From: CAYRGS01 sp964423875
GTDB lineage: Bacteria > UBA8248 > JACPRG01 > G963555815
Length of the DNA stretch: 23,134 bases
NCBI GenBank assembly: GCA_964423875.1
Contig: CAYRGS010000056.1
Span: 1-23,134, forward strand
Direction: 5' to 3'
Part shown: positions 1 through 7,735 of the stretch, in pieces
How positions within the stretch are numbered: the stretch's first letter is position 1
How the letters are laid out: the number at the start of each line of letters is the position of its first letter
Program-made: the position numbers and the translations under genes
Notes under the pieces: model-generated
Database searches by the model: none
Told to the model about the DNA's origin: nothing
Seen by the model: the letters and a program-made list of their open reading frames with translations, nothing else

Positions 1-264
1 GGTGCCCGGATTCCCCACACTTTTCCGGCCTTGAGTTCTTTCCGCCAAACATACCCTTTAAGGGATAGAGGATCTAGGGCTCCCTCCGCAAACAATGTGA
101 GGCGTCTGACCCCTCCTCTTAGTGGCGACTCGGTCTCATTTGTCTTTCAGGCACGTCTTCTTTTTCTTCTTCTGGATCAGACCGCGTCATAATTTTGTGC
201 AATTTCAGGAGTTCTTCGCCCTTCCGAATGTCTAGTTTGTCCTTCGTCGTCCTTGGTTGAACCT

Positions 265-353
265 TGACCTGCCCCCCTGAAACCTGTCCAGTTTGAGAGT
301 TAGAATTTTCGCACGGCTTTCGGACTGGATTGACCTAGAAATGGGACAGGTCA
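265..353. repeat. 89-bp segment bounded by imperfect terminal inverted repeats (MITE-like or IS-end remnant)
   Basis: The segment begins TGACCTGCCCC at 265 and ends GGGACAGGTCA at 343-353. These are inverted copies matching at 10 of 11 positions. A second internal CCTGTCC at 283-289 adds more inverted symmetry. TGACCTG-type ends are, from memory, seen on some IS3-like elements, but no transposase is present here. The rest of 1-397 holds no gene I can defend. A minus-strand open frame runs from about 300 to 120 without a clear start or recognisable motif. Inference: a non-autonomous element or a solo IS end. Confidence 0.35.
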
Positions 354-397
354 GTGGGCCATCGAGGATATGCCAAGGATTGAACATGCCCCGCTGC

Positions 398-1336
398 CTA
401 AAACAGCCCTACCAGAATGCCGCCGCCCACGGTTAGGCAGGCCCCGAAGACAAGTTTCGGTGTGATGCGCTCCAGGCGGCGAAGGAAAAGAAAGGAAAGC
501 AGGATGACCATCAAGGGGGAGGTCTGAATAAGGGTGAATACGATGGAGACCTGGCCCAAGTGAAAGGCGAGGGCCATTCCGTAAACGGCCGCCGCCGCGG
601 TCAGCCCCGACAGGACGAGCCAGGGGACGCCGGGCCACCGGACGCCAAAACGCCTGCCCGGAGGGAAGAAGAAGCCCAGGAAGGGATACATCAAAAGCCC
701 CGTCGTGGTCGTGACCCATACACCCAAGAGGGGGGAGGGCATCTTCTCCAAGGAGAGCTTGTAGAGGACCGAGCCGCCCGCGGCCGCGATTCCTGCCAGG
801 AGGGGGAACAGGTAGTCGAGCATTCTCGGAGGAGATCCCTCCGGATGCGGATTCCCCGTGCCGCCCGCCGCGGATGGGGGAGCCACGGCGGCGGCTTCTG
901 CAACGCGGCTCAGCCCTTCAGCCGAGATGATGATGATTCCCCCGACGGCCAAGATGATCCCGACATACTGCAGCCCCTTCAGGTGCTCCCCCAGGAGGAA
1001 AAAGGCCAGGATGGCGGTAATTATGGGACCCGAACTTTTGAGGGGCGCGGAGCGGGCGACGCCGATCCGCTGAATCCCGATCATGAAAAAAATGAGGAAC
1101 AGTCCGGGAGTCAGAATCCCCGTCAAAAAGAACCAGCCGAACCCTACGCCGGTCAGGCCGGAAAACCCTCCCGCCGCCCCGATGATGATCGTGTACGCCA
1201 CCCACTGGGCGGCCACCGACACGAGGGCCCCCATGTCCGGGGTCGAGTGCTGAAGCCCCTTGCGGAGACAGATATCGGTCAAGGCGAAGAACAGGGCCGA
1301 CACGAGGGCCACGACAATGGCAAAGGCAGGAGTCAA
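398..1336 (-). CDS. DMT-superfamily permease with two EamA domains
   Basis: This is a predicted inner-membrane transporter of the drug/metabolite (EamA) type, 312 residues, the usual family length. About ten hydrophobic segments form two homologous halves, split by a Pro/Ala/Gly-rich linker near residues 145-170. The first half opens with a segment like FAIVVALVSALFFALTDICL. The phrase RSAPLKSSGPIITAILAFFL is typical of EamA repeat 1, and the second half ends with the family-like LGACLTVGG pattern (here FGACLTVGGGILV). The substrate cannot be read from sequence. The start is uncertain: the longest frame begins at a TTG with only a weak purine-rich stretch upstream, but starting later would cut into the first membrane helix. 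It stands alone on the minus strand, downstream of the broken caspase gene, with no visible operon partner. Confidence 0.85.
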   Translation of the reverse strand: MTPAFAIVVALVSALFFALTDICLRKGLQHSTPDMGALVSVAAQWVAYTIIIGAAGGFSGLTGVGFGWFFLTGILTPGLFLIFFMIGIQRIGVARSAPLKSSGPIITAILAFFLLGEHLKGLQYVGIILAVGGIIIISAEGLSRVAEAAAVAPPSAAGGTGNPHPEGSPPRMLDYLFPLLAGIAAAGGSVLYKLSLEKMPSPLLGVWVTTTTGLLMYPFLGFFFPPGRRFGVRWPGVPWLVLSGLTAAAAVYGMALAFHLGQVSIVFTLIQTSPLMVILLSFLFLRRLERITPKLVFGACLTVGGGILVGLF

Positions 1337-1527
1337 GGCTCAACCGTCCGCAGGATCACCAGGGTGAAGTTTACTCGGCGGATGTTCGACATTCTCACCC
1401 TTCCGGCAACTCATAAGCGGATGAACATGAGCCGTACGCTATCAGCAGGTCGGATCCCTTCTTGCGGGATTTCCGAGATGACCGCTGGCTTGTCATGCTC
1501 CCAATCCTGAACACCATGATTGTACCT

Positions 1528-2250
1528 CTATTTAACTGCGGGTCCGTGGCCCGCCTCCTCCAGCACGGGTTGGTCCTTCAACCCTGCGGTAAGAATCTGC
1601 CGGACCCTCCGTTTCGTCACGACCTCCAGGTAGCTCTGGGCCTTGGGGCTAAGGGAGGGGGCGGCTCTCTCAAGCAGGAGACCGGAGTAGCAGGAGTCCA
1701 CGGCATAGAAAATATGTTTGGCCGGAATGAGGCGGGAGATGTCTCGAAGCTCGCGCATGGATAGCGCGCTTCCGTGGAGGCGGTCCAAGTCGCCGTCATA
1801 GGGAACCAAATACCCCAGCCCCCCCCGGCAGAGAGCGAGTTGTGCCATGCCCCGCGAAGAAGAGGAAAAGCCGGTCATCGGCCTTGACCTTCTTGGGGAG
1901 CGCGTCACCCAAGAGGCTTACAATGTTCCCCCTTGTGGCTCTCTCATTGAGCCGTAGGAAGATGTTCTCTTTTGAAAATCCGAGAGCGGGAAGCACGGCG
2001 GCAATGGATCTGGCGTCGTTCACCGCATATTGCAGGCCCGGCGCGGTCTTGTACTGATCAATGCCGATGAATCACCGCCCAAGAGTTTTTGTATGGACTT
2101 GAGACAGACGTGGGGGGAACTCCCGGCATGACTCCAACGGTCCGCTTGCCTGACACGCCCACAAGCGATTTGAAGACCCAGCCTTCCTGACCGGTCTCCA
2201 GGAGAATCTTTAACCAATCGCCCCGGCGGTCCTCGACTCAATATTTTCTC
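1528..2250 (-). pseudogene. Broken SH3-domain / caspase-family (peptidase C14) gene
   Basis: Joining three minus-strand frames restores one protein. An SH3b-like stretch comes first (RGDWLKILLETGQEGWVFKS, about 2150-2225). A linker and the caspase entry strand follow (PYKNSWAVI then IGIDQYKTAPGLQYAVNDA, about 2010-2095). Next is the His box LFLFFAGHG (about 1845-1870), and then the Cys box AVDSCYSG (about 1690). Both catalytic residues of a C14 peptidase (His in HG, Cys in DSCYSG) remain. The frame breaks near 2236-2240, near 2068-2072 (one extra base between WAVI and IGID) and in an 8-C run at 1819-1826. No signal peptide or start is recoverable; upstream lies a transposase remnant. Homologues are typically secreted or signalling prokaryotic metacaspase-like proteins. 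Pseudogene is preferred over assembly error because neighbouring long genes are intact, but the homopolymer break could be a sequencing error. Confidence 0.75.
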
Positions 2251-2267
2251 CTACCCTGATTGTCCCC

Positions 2268-2284
2268 ACCACATCGAATGTGGT
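2268..2284. repeat. Small perfect palindrome at the pseudogene/IS junction
   Basis: ACCACAT-CGA-ATGTGGT is a perfect 7-bp stem with a 3-nt loop. It sits between the last recognisable SH3 sequence and the transposase remnant, so it may mark an insertion or recombination boundary. No function can be assigned. Confidence 0.4.
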
Positions 2285-2345
2285 CCCTGGCACTCTACTC
2301 CCTACCCAAGGAGATGTCTCACATCTATCTGAACCTATACACTCA

Positions 2346-2756
2346 GGCGAACTCTTCCCTCGCGTTGGATTCATTGTCACAAACCTGACGGCTCGACCCG
2401 AGGGGGTCGTGCACTTCTACAACCAGCGAGGCACAGCCGAGCAATGGATCAGGGAAGGCAAGTACGCCCTGAACTGGACACGCCTTTCCTGTCACCGGTT
2501 CGTGTGCAACCAGGTGCGGCTCCTTCTCTTCGTCCTGGGGTACAACCTGGGCAATTTCCTGCGGAGGCTAGCCTTGCCCAGGGGGCTCAAGCACTGATCG
2601 CTCCGAAGCCTCCAGGTCAAGCTCATCAAAATGGGCGGCCGGATTGTGCGCCATGCCCGGCACATCATCTTTCAGTTGGCCGAGGTAGCCGTATCCAGGG
2701 AGGTGTTCGCTCTCATCCTGGATCGGGTCAACCGATTGCGGCCAGTACCTGTCTAA
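2346..2756 (+). mobile_element. IS1380-family transposase remnant (C-terminal part, with internal stop)
   Basis: From GELFPRVGFIVTNL onward the plus strand encodes the C-terminal third of an IS4/IS1380-type DDE transposase. It contains the full YREK signature Y-x2-R-x3-E-x6-K in YNQRGTAEQWIREGK (residues Y, R, E, K all at correct spacing), followed by the family-like WTRLSCHRFVCNQVRLLLF and LGYNLGNFLRRLALPRGLKH. The frame stops at TGA (2595-2597), where a Trp (TGG) would be expected. It then continues in the same frame as SLRSLQVKLIK...RHARHIIFQLAEVAV to TAA at 2754-2756. The N-terminal part with the two catalytic Asp residues is missing. It is therefore 5'-truncated and nonsense-mutated, a dead relic. 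Sequence between 2251 and 2345 gives no recognisable transposase. Confidence 0.85.
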
Positions 2757-2892
2757 CCGCTCTCAGCGCAGTCCACCCGAGGACAAAATGGTGAATGTTC
2801 TGTCCCTTCCAGATGACCTGCTGGGAAGGCTCGCCTACCCGGAGGGGTGGCATGATTTTCAATGGTGGATAACGCTCAGATTAGGGTTTCAG

Positions 2893-3000
2893 GTACCCGA
2901 AATGGGATTGACAGGTCCGGTAGAGAGGGGTCGAATTGAGTTAAACAGCAACGAGTGGTCGGTACAGGCCTGTCCGGATTTGATATGGGAAATTCCGGTT
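2893..3000 (+). repeat. 108-bp dispersed repeat, copy A
   Basis: This block matches the reverse complement of 20706-20813 with about 17 mismatches in 108 positions and no gaps (hand alignment, roughly 84% identity). Shared cores include TTGACAGGTCC, TAAACAGCAACG, GGCCTGTCCGGATTT and ATATGGGAAATTCCGG. Inside it, GACAGGTC and GCCTGTC are inverted, and CCGGATTT pairs with AAATTCCGG with one bulge, so the block can fold. The copy lies about 140 bp after the IS1380 remnant and about 50 bp before the 3' end of the VWA gene. The stretch 2757-2892 shows no other feature. Confidence 0.85.
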
Positions 3001-3051
3001 CATGGGGAGAGGGTGCGACCCGCGCCGTTCTCCGCCTCGCCTTCCCGACCC

Positions 3052-4629
3052 TCAGTAAAGCCCCAAGGCGCGAAGGGTACGGGGGCCGGCCACGCCGTCG
3101 GGCGTGAGTTTGCGGCGTTTCTGGAACTCCTTCACCGCCTGCGTGACCTTGGGCGAGAACCGCCCGTTGGCCGGCCCGGTGTACAGTTTCCGGGTCCGCA
3201 AGGCCTCTTGGAGCCGCTCGACTTCAAGGCCCCGGTCGCCTTCTTTCAGGAAGGTCTTGCCCCGTTTGCCTCTTTTCGAGTAGTAGAGCCGCTGTTTGCT
3301 GGATTTCAGAAACCTGGAGCGCGCCGCCGGGCTGGCCGCGGCCCGGTCCATCTGAGAGGCCTCCATCCGCAGGGCTTCGAGCTTCTTGGACAGGACGAGG
3401 TTCTTCAGCGTTTTGTTTTTCGCGGCGAGTTCGTTGGCCAGGGCGGAGATGCCGCGTTTGGCCTCCACCCTTCGGCCTTTCTCGTACATCCGGATCGCCT
3501 TGGAGTAACGCTGGTCGGTCTCGGTGAGGATGGCCTCGGCCATGACCTTCTTGTTGCGGGAGGCCAGGACGACCTGTGTGTCCGGAGAAACCCGCACTTC
3601 GAGGGCCGTGGCGTGGCTTCCGGGCCGGTTGTCGAGGGTGTCCACGTAGTGAAGCTCCAGACGGCCCAGGTCCAGCCCGCCTTCGCGGGCGGCGTTGACT
3701 TCGAGGCGGAGGACAACGGACCTTTTCTCGCCGGAGTAGAAGTTCCCCATCGTGATGGCCGTGCTTCCGCCTTTACGGGTGTGGGCGTAGCCGAAGACGG
3801 TGACCTTCTCCACGGCCGGGGCGGCGGTGAAGACGAGCCGGGCGTCCTTGGCGACGGTGGCGTACAGCGTGGACATCTCCCGGCGGAAGATGCGGCTCAT
3901 CCGGGCGGGATTTTCAATGTAGTAGTAGTTGCCGGCGCCGTTCTCGGCAATGGTCTGCATCAGGTCCTCGTCGTAGTTCAGCCCGAGGCCCGCGGTCGAG
4001 ATGCTGACGCCCTTGCGCAGCGCCTCGTGAACGAGCTCCCGGATGGCGGCCGGCCGTGTGACGCCCCGGTTGGCGAGGCCGTCGGACATCAGAAGGACCC
4101 GGTTGACGCCTTCGCGGTCCAGGTGTTTAAGCGTTTCCTCGACGCCCTTCATCATCCCCCCGGCGAGGTCGGTCGAGCCCCGGGGTTTGAGGCCATCGAT
4201 GAGGCGTTTGATCATCTCCGGCGCCTCGACCGGCGTGGAAGGCCAAAGGACGGTGATCCGGTCGTCGTACTCGATCACCGCCAGGCGGTCTTTGGGGCTC
4301 AGCAGGTCGACCACAACCTTGGCCGCTTGCCGGGCGTAGGTGATCTTGCCGCGCTGCGACATCGAGCCGGAGCGGTCGATGACGAGCGCCAGGTTCATGC
4401 GCGGACGCTCCTTGCCCGGCTCGGGTTTCCGCTCGGGGACGTCGAACTCGATCAGGACGTACACCGGGCGTTTTTTCCCCGGCAGGATCACCTTGCGGTC
4501 GAGCTCGACTTTGGGGGAAACCGGGGCGGAAAATGCGGGACCAGCCGGCAGGGTGATCATGCTCAGGCACAGACCGAGCGCGTACAGTCGGCGGACGGCG
4601 CGCCTTCCACCTTTCAAGCGGGATTTCAT
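3052..4629 (-). CDS. Secreted VWA-domain protein with C-terminal peptidoglycan-binding domain
   Basis: A 525-residue exported protein. The start is set at the ATG at 4629 because GAGGAGG lies just upstream and a signal peptide follows (basic MKSRLKGGRR, hydrophobic core, cleavage near PAFSAP); 21 more codons are open upstream. The VWA fold has a complete MIDAS metal site: DRSGS at residues 85-89, Thr in RGSTDLAGG near 153, and Asp in LLMSDG near 183. This agrees with a functional Mg-dependent adhesion or protein-interaction domain. A middle region resembles the C-terminal part of other bacterial VWA/CoxE-like secreted proteins. The last 75 residues fit a peptidoglycan-binding_1 domain (FLKEGDRGLEVERLQEAL ... 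FSPKVTQAVKEFQ ... GVAGPRTLRALGL). Likely role: cell-wall-associated scaffold or sensor in the periplasm. It is monocistronic as far as can be seen. A 708-codon antisense frame over it is a GC artefact. Confidence 0.9.
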   Translation of the reverse strand: MKSRLKGGRRAVRRLYALGLCLSMITLPAGPAFSAPVSPKVELDRKVILPGKKRPVYVLIEFDVPERKPEPGKERPRMNLALVIDRSGSMSQRGKITYARQAAKVVVDLLSPKDRLAVIEYDDRITVLWPSTPVEAPEMIKRLIDGLKPRGSTDLAGGMMKGVEETLKHLDREGVNRVLLMSDGLANRGVTRPAAIRELVHEALRKGVSISTAGLGLNYDEDLMQTIAENGAGNYYYIENPARMSRIFRREMSTLYATVAKDARLVFTAAPAVEKVTVFGYAHTRKGGSTAITMGNFYSGEKRSVVLRLEVNAAREGGLDLGRLELHYVDTLDNRPGSHATALEVRVSPDTQVVLASRNKKVMAEAILTETDQRYSKAIRMYEKGRRVEAKRGISALANELAAKNKTLKNLVLSKKLEALRMEASQMDRAAASPAARSRFLKSSKQRLYYSKRGKRGKTFLKEGDRGLEVERLQEALRTRKLYTGPANGRFSPKVTQAVKEFQKRRKLTPDGVAGPRTLRALGLY

Positions 4630-4947
4630 CTCCACTTCCTCCTCACTGAATTTTGGCCGTTGATTCAAATCGGTCGTATGGTGTTGATTCACCCCAGACG
4701 GGTTCTCACGGGATCGCCCCCACCCCTTCGGCTCAAAATAGGAGTGCGGAGAGGAATGTCAATCCGCCCCGCCGGATGCGGCGATGGGGCGGTCCTCATT
4801 CGATATGACAACCCACCCGGCCGTTTGGTTCTCGTATGGGGAGCTCCCGTTCTTTTGCCGCCGCGCGACCCTGATTCGCTGATAATCCCAAAAATGTTAG
4901 AATGTACTATTTGACTCCACTTCCATACTTCATCTGAGGAGGCGCGA
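4630..4947. other. Divergent intergenic spacer between the VWA and triple-RidA genes
   Basis: About 320 bp between two divergently transcribed genes, so promoters for both must lie here. I see the ribosome binding sites at each edge. There is a TA-rich patch around 4881-4912 with -10-like hexamers, but no -35/-10 pair with acceptable spacing. No ORF or hairpin of note. Confidence 0.5.
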
Positions 4948-6273
4948 ATGGCTGAGCGGATTCGGAAAACGGTGGCGCCCAAGGACTTGGCGACACCCCT
5001 GATGAAGTATTCGCCCGGGATCAAGGTCGGGCCATTGGTCTTCGTGGCCGGGAAAACGGCGGGGAATTTTTCCGAAGAGGGCCTGGCCCCGGATGCGCGG
5101 CCCGGCTTGCGGAACCCCGATCTTCAGCCGAACCGCCTTCGCCTCCAGACCCTCTCCATTCTCCCGAACCTGAAAAAAGTCCTGGACGCCGGCGGGTCGT
5201 CGTTTGACCTCACCGTTCGGATGGACGATTTCATCGTGAGCGACGACGCGGCCCCTGACGGAATCGGGTCGGCCACGGAATACCTGCGCGCCCGGGACGA
5301 GCTCCTCCCGGAATCCTCCGGCGCTCCCGCTTCGACGACGGTCGGGTGCAGCAGTCTCCTGTGCAAGCCGACGGTCCTTGAAGTCGATTGCATCGGGATC
5401 ACGAAAAGTTCCGGTTGGAAGAAGGAAGTGATCCGGTCCTCGAGCGTCCCGGTCCCGCCGTTCAGGTACAGCGACGCCATCCGGACGGGGCCTTACGTTT
5501 TCTGCTCGGGCGCGCTCGCGACCGATTGGGTCCACGGCGTAGCGCCCTCGGCCCGGACGAACGGCGAACTCCGGCTCGGAAACAACATCGAAAAGCAAAC
5601 CTGCTTTATCCTCGACCAATTGGATAAAGTCCTGGAGGAAGCCGGGTCATCCCTGGACCTCAGCGTCAAGGCCCAGGTCTACCTCACGGCCGAAGGCATG
5701 AGGCAAATCAGTAAGTTTGATGAAGTGTGGAAGGAGTATTTCCCCAAAAACCCGCCCGCCCGCTGCCTCACGCCAGCGGCGTGGCTCGTCTCCAAGGATT
5801 GCATGGTCGAGATCAACCTCGTCGCCGTGACGAAGGACGGCGGAATCAAGCCTCAAGTAATCAAGGCGAAGGGCGTTCCCAAATGGCCGCTGCATGAGCC
5901 CCACGCGGTGAGGGCGGGGAACCTGCTCTTTCTTTCCACGGGAATCGCCGCTGACAACAAAGGGGATATGCCCCGGGAATGCCGGATAAATCCCAACTAC
6001 CCCTGGTACGAAAAAGGGATTCGAAAGCAGACGGAGTTTATCCTCGGCAACGCCGAGAAAATCGTGAAAGCGGCCGGAGGCTCCGGGTATGAGAACATCA
6101 TCCGCCGGCAGGCGTTCCATTCCAATTTCGATGAATTCATCCTGTGCTTCGAGACTTGGCGGGCGCCGTTTCCCCACGACCCGCCGGTGAGCACCACCAT
6201 AGAGGATTCGACCGTTCCCCTGCCCGTGCCCGGCGCGACGCTCGTTCTGGACCTCTGGGCCTATATTCCGTGA
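4948..6273 (+). CDS. Triple RidA (YjgF/YER057c/UK114) domain fusion protein
   Basis: A 441-residue cytoplasmic protein made of three tandem RidA-like domains, roughly residues 15-152, 163-297 and 306-440. Each has the RidA pattern: a GPLVFVAG or GPYVFCSG entry strand, a QT-(helix)-KVL.EAGSS segment, and a final P-[AV]-[RS] strand followed by a hydrophobic strand. RidA proteins deaminate reactive enamine/imine intermediates using a conserved Arg (Arg105 in E. coli). Only the middle domain keeps it (PPARCLTP, Arg272); domains 1 and 3 have Ser (PAST, Ser129; PVST, Ser415). RidA acts as a trimer with sites between subunits, so this chain may be a covalent pseudotrimer with fewer working sites. 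The start is supported by GAGGAGG 8 bp upstream. It lies 330 bp before the BMP-type binding protein on the same strand. Substrate unknown. Confidence 0.88.
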   Translation: MAERIRKTVAPKDLATPLMKYSPGIKVGPLVFVAGKTAGNFSEEGLAPDARPGLRNPDLQPNRLRLQTLSILPNLKKVLDAGGSSFDLTVRMDDFIVSDDAAPDGIGSATEYLRARDELLPESSGAPASTTVGCSSLLCKPTVLEVDCIGITKSSGWKKEVIRSSSVPVPPFRYSDAIRTGPYVFCSGALATDWVHGVAPSARTNGELRLGNNIEKQTCFILDQLDKVLEEAGSSLDLSVKAQVYLTAEGMRQISKFDEVWKEYFPKNPPARCLTPAAWLVSKDCMVEINLVAVTKDGGIKPQVIKAKGVPKWPLHEPHAVRAGNLLFLSTGIAADNKGDMPRECRINPNYPWYEKGIRKQTEFILGNAEKIVKAAGGSGYENIIRRQAFHSNFDEFILCFETWRAPFPHDPPVSTTIEDSTVPLPVPGATLVLDLWAYIP

Positions 6274-6603
6274 CGTCTGGCCGCGACTCTTTGCGGAAGC
6301 CCTGACCCCAAGGGACTCCAGGGATTCTACAAACCGGTGAGCCCATACAAGACCTTCCTCGACCACCTCCGGCCGACCCGCGTGTTGCTCATCTCGAAAA
6401 GGTGAAATCGGAAGAGGTTCCCCCTAATGAGGAAGCCCCATCCGGAGAATTGACATTGACTGATACAGGATAAATTCGTACCGTATTTTTCAAGCAGATC
6501 AGTCTTGGCCGCACTCGAGGCGCAAGACGGCTCATGAGCTTTGGGGATTACGCGCTTTCTGAGCGCAAGATGAAAACCTGATGTTGGCAAAAAGGAGAGA
6601 ACT
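6274..6603. other. Intergenic spacer upstream of the BMP binding protein
   Basis: About 330 bp with no recognisable gene. It contains a weak promoter candidate (see 6450-6476) and the ribosome binding site AAGGAGAG just before the ATG at 6604. No stable hairpin was seen after the RidA stop, so read-through from the RidA gene is possible. Confidence 0.4.
6450..6476 (+). promoter_or_regulatory. Weak sigma70-like promoter candidate for the BMP gene
   Basis: A perfect TTGACA lies at 6450-6455 with TAAATT (4 of 6 matches) 15 bp downstream, which is short spacing. An overlapping TTGACT at 6456-6461 is an alternative -35. Located about 130 bp before the start codon. Match quality is modest. Confidence 0.25.
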
Positions 6604-7614
6604 ATGAACATACAGGGATTCTGGAGACACGTGTTCGGGTGTGTGTTGGCAGGCGTACTGGTGATGGGGTGGATGGCCGGCCCCGCCGGGGCGGCCAAGC
6701 CGGTCAATAAAATCCGCGTTGCCATCGGCCACAATGGGGCCATCCGGGACATGGGTTGGTATGCAAGCGGAAATCAGGGCGCCATGTCGCTGAAAAAAGA
6801 CCCCGGCGTAGCGGAGGTCACATGGCAGGAGAACATCAAAAACCCCGACGCCGAAGGGACCATGCGACGATGGGCGGTTGACGGATACGACCTCATCATC
6901 GGCCACAGCTTCGAATTCGGCGAGCCCGCCCGGAAGCTGGCGTCTCAATTCCCCAACACCGTCTTTGCCATCCCTTACTTCTTCAAACTCAAGGGACATC
7001 CCAACCTCGTCACCTACGGGATCCAGTCCGAGGGTGCGACCTTCCTGGCTGGCGCTCTCTCCGCGCTGATGAGTAAGACCAAGAAAATCGGCTACATAAG
7101 CGGGTTTCCCATCCCCAATACGATTTCCTCACACAACCTCTTCAAGCAGGGCGCGCGGGCGGCCGTTTCGGATATCAAGATCCCAAGGGTGTTCGTCGAC
7201 AGCTGGTCGGACGCCAACAAAACCAAAGAGGCCGCCATCGCCATGTTCGAGGGGGGGGTGGACGTGCTCTATGGGACCCACAGCCCAGGGTTGCTCGGGG
7301 GCGTGCTGGCGGCGGATGAAAAAGGCATCTTCGCCATCGGGAGCTACTTTGACATCAAACATATTGCGCCGAAAATCATTCTCACCAGCATTGAGTTCGT
7401 GTGGAGCACCCCCCTGAAGCAGATCGTCCTGGACATGGCGAAGGGGAAGGTCAAGAAGGTTAATATGGTCGGTATAGCGGGGGGAGGAGCGAGATTGACG
7501 CCGTTCCACTCCAAGGTCCCCGCCGATGTCATCAAAAAGGTCCGCGCCTTCGAGAAAGACATCCTTGCCGGCAAGATCAAGGTGCCCTTCGATGGCAACA
7601 AGCTACTCGATTGA
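6604..7614 (+). CDS. BMP/PnrA-family ABC transporter substrate-binding protein
   Basis: A 336-residue periplasmic binding protein. A Sec signal peptide (about residues 1-30, hydrophobic GCVLAGVLVMGWMAG, cleavage near GAAKP) lacks a lipobox Cys, so the protein is probably soluble in the periplasm. Family hallmarks are a GWY.SG..GA motif near residue 45, the segment IIGHSFEFGEPARKLASQFP near 100, YGIQSEGATFLAGALSALMS near 140, and GYISGFPIPNTISSHNLFKQ near 165. These are characteristic of BMP (basic membrane protein) binding proteins, several of which bind purine nucleosides. The ligand here is not predictable. No permease or ATPase gene lies nearby, so it is an orphan or serves a transporter encoded elsewhere. 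Start supported by AAGGAGAG. A hairpin with a T run follows the stop. Confidence 0.88.
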   Translation: MNIQGFWRHVFGCVLAGVLVMGWMAGPAGAAKPVNKIRVAIGHNGAIRDMGWYASGNQGAMSLKKDPGVAEVTWQENIKNPDAEGTMRRWAVDGYDLIIGHSFEFGEPARKLASQFPNTVFAIPYFFKLKGHPNLVTYGIQSEGATFLAGALSALMSKTKKIGYISGFPIPNTISSHNLFKQGARAAVSDIKIPRVFVDSWSDANKTKEAAIAMFEGGVDVLYGTHSPGLLGGVLAADEKGIFAIGSYFDIKHIAPKIILTSIEFVWSTPLKQIVLDMAKGKVKKVNMVGIAGGGARLTPFHSKVPADVIKKVRAFEKDILAGKIKVPFDGNKLLD

Positions 7615-7657
7615 CGCGGCTGTTCCAACGCTGACCAAGCGGCATTAGATTGGGCGG

Positions 7658-7693
7658 GCGGGTGCTTAACCAGCATCCGCCTGCAGCGTTTTT
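7658..7693 (+). terminator. Rho-independent-type terminator after the BMP gene
   Basis: GCGGGTGCT (7658-7666) pairs with AGCATCCGC (7672-7680) across a 5-nt loop, with one G-T wobble. A run of five T follows at 7689-7693 after a short GC-rich step. The position, 44 bp after the BMP stop and before the MOSC gene, suits transcription termination. Confidence 0.55.
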
Positions 7694-7735
7694 GACCGGT
7701 AGAACGTCACGTCCGAGAAGGACTTAAATCAGACG

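Noticed and set aside
560..1510. 316-codon plus-strand open frame
   Set aside because: Antisense to the EamA permease. The product is highly charged and repetitive in G, R, D and E, typical of a shadow.
2788..4914. 708-codon plus-strand open frame opposite the VWA gene
   Set aside because: It is antisense to a gene with clear domains, signal peptide and RBS. Its translation is rich in G, V, H and R without recognisable domains, as expected from high-GC third positions.
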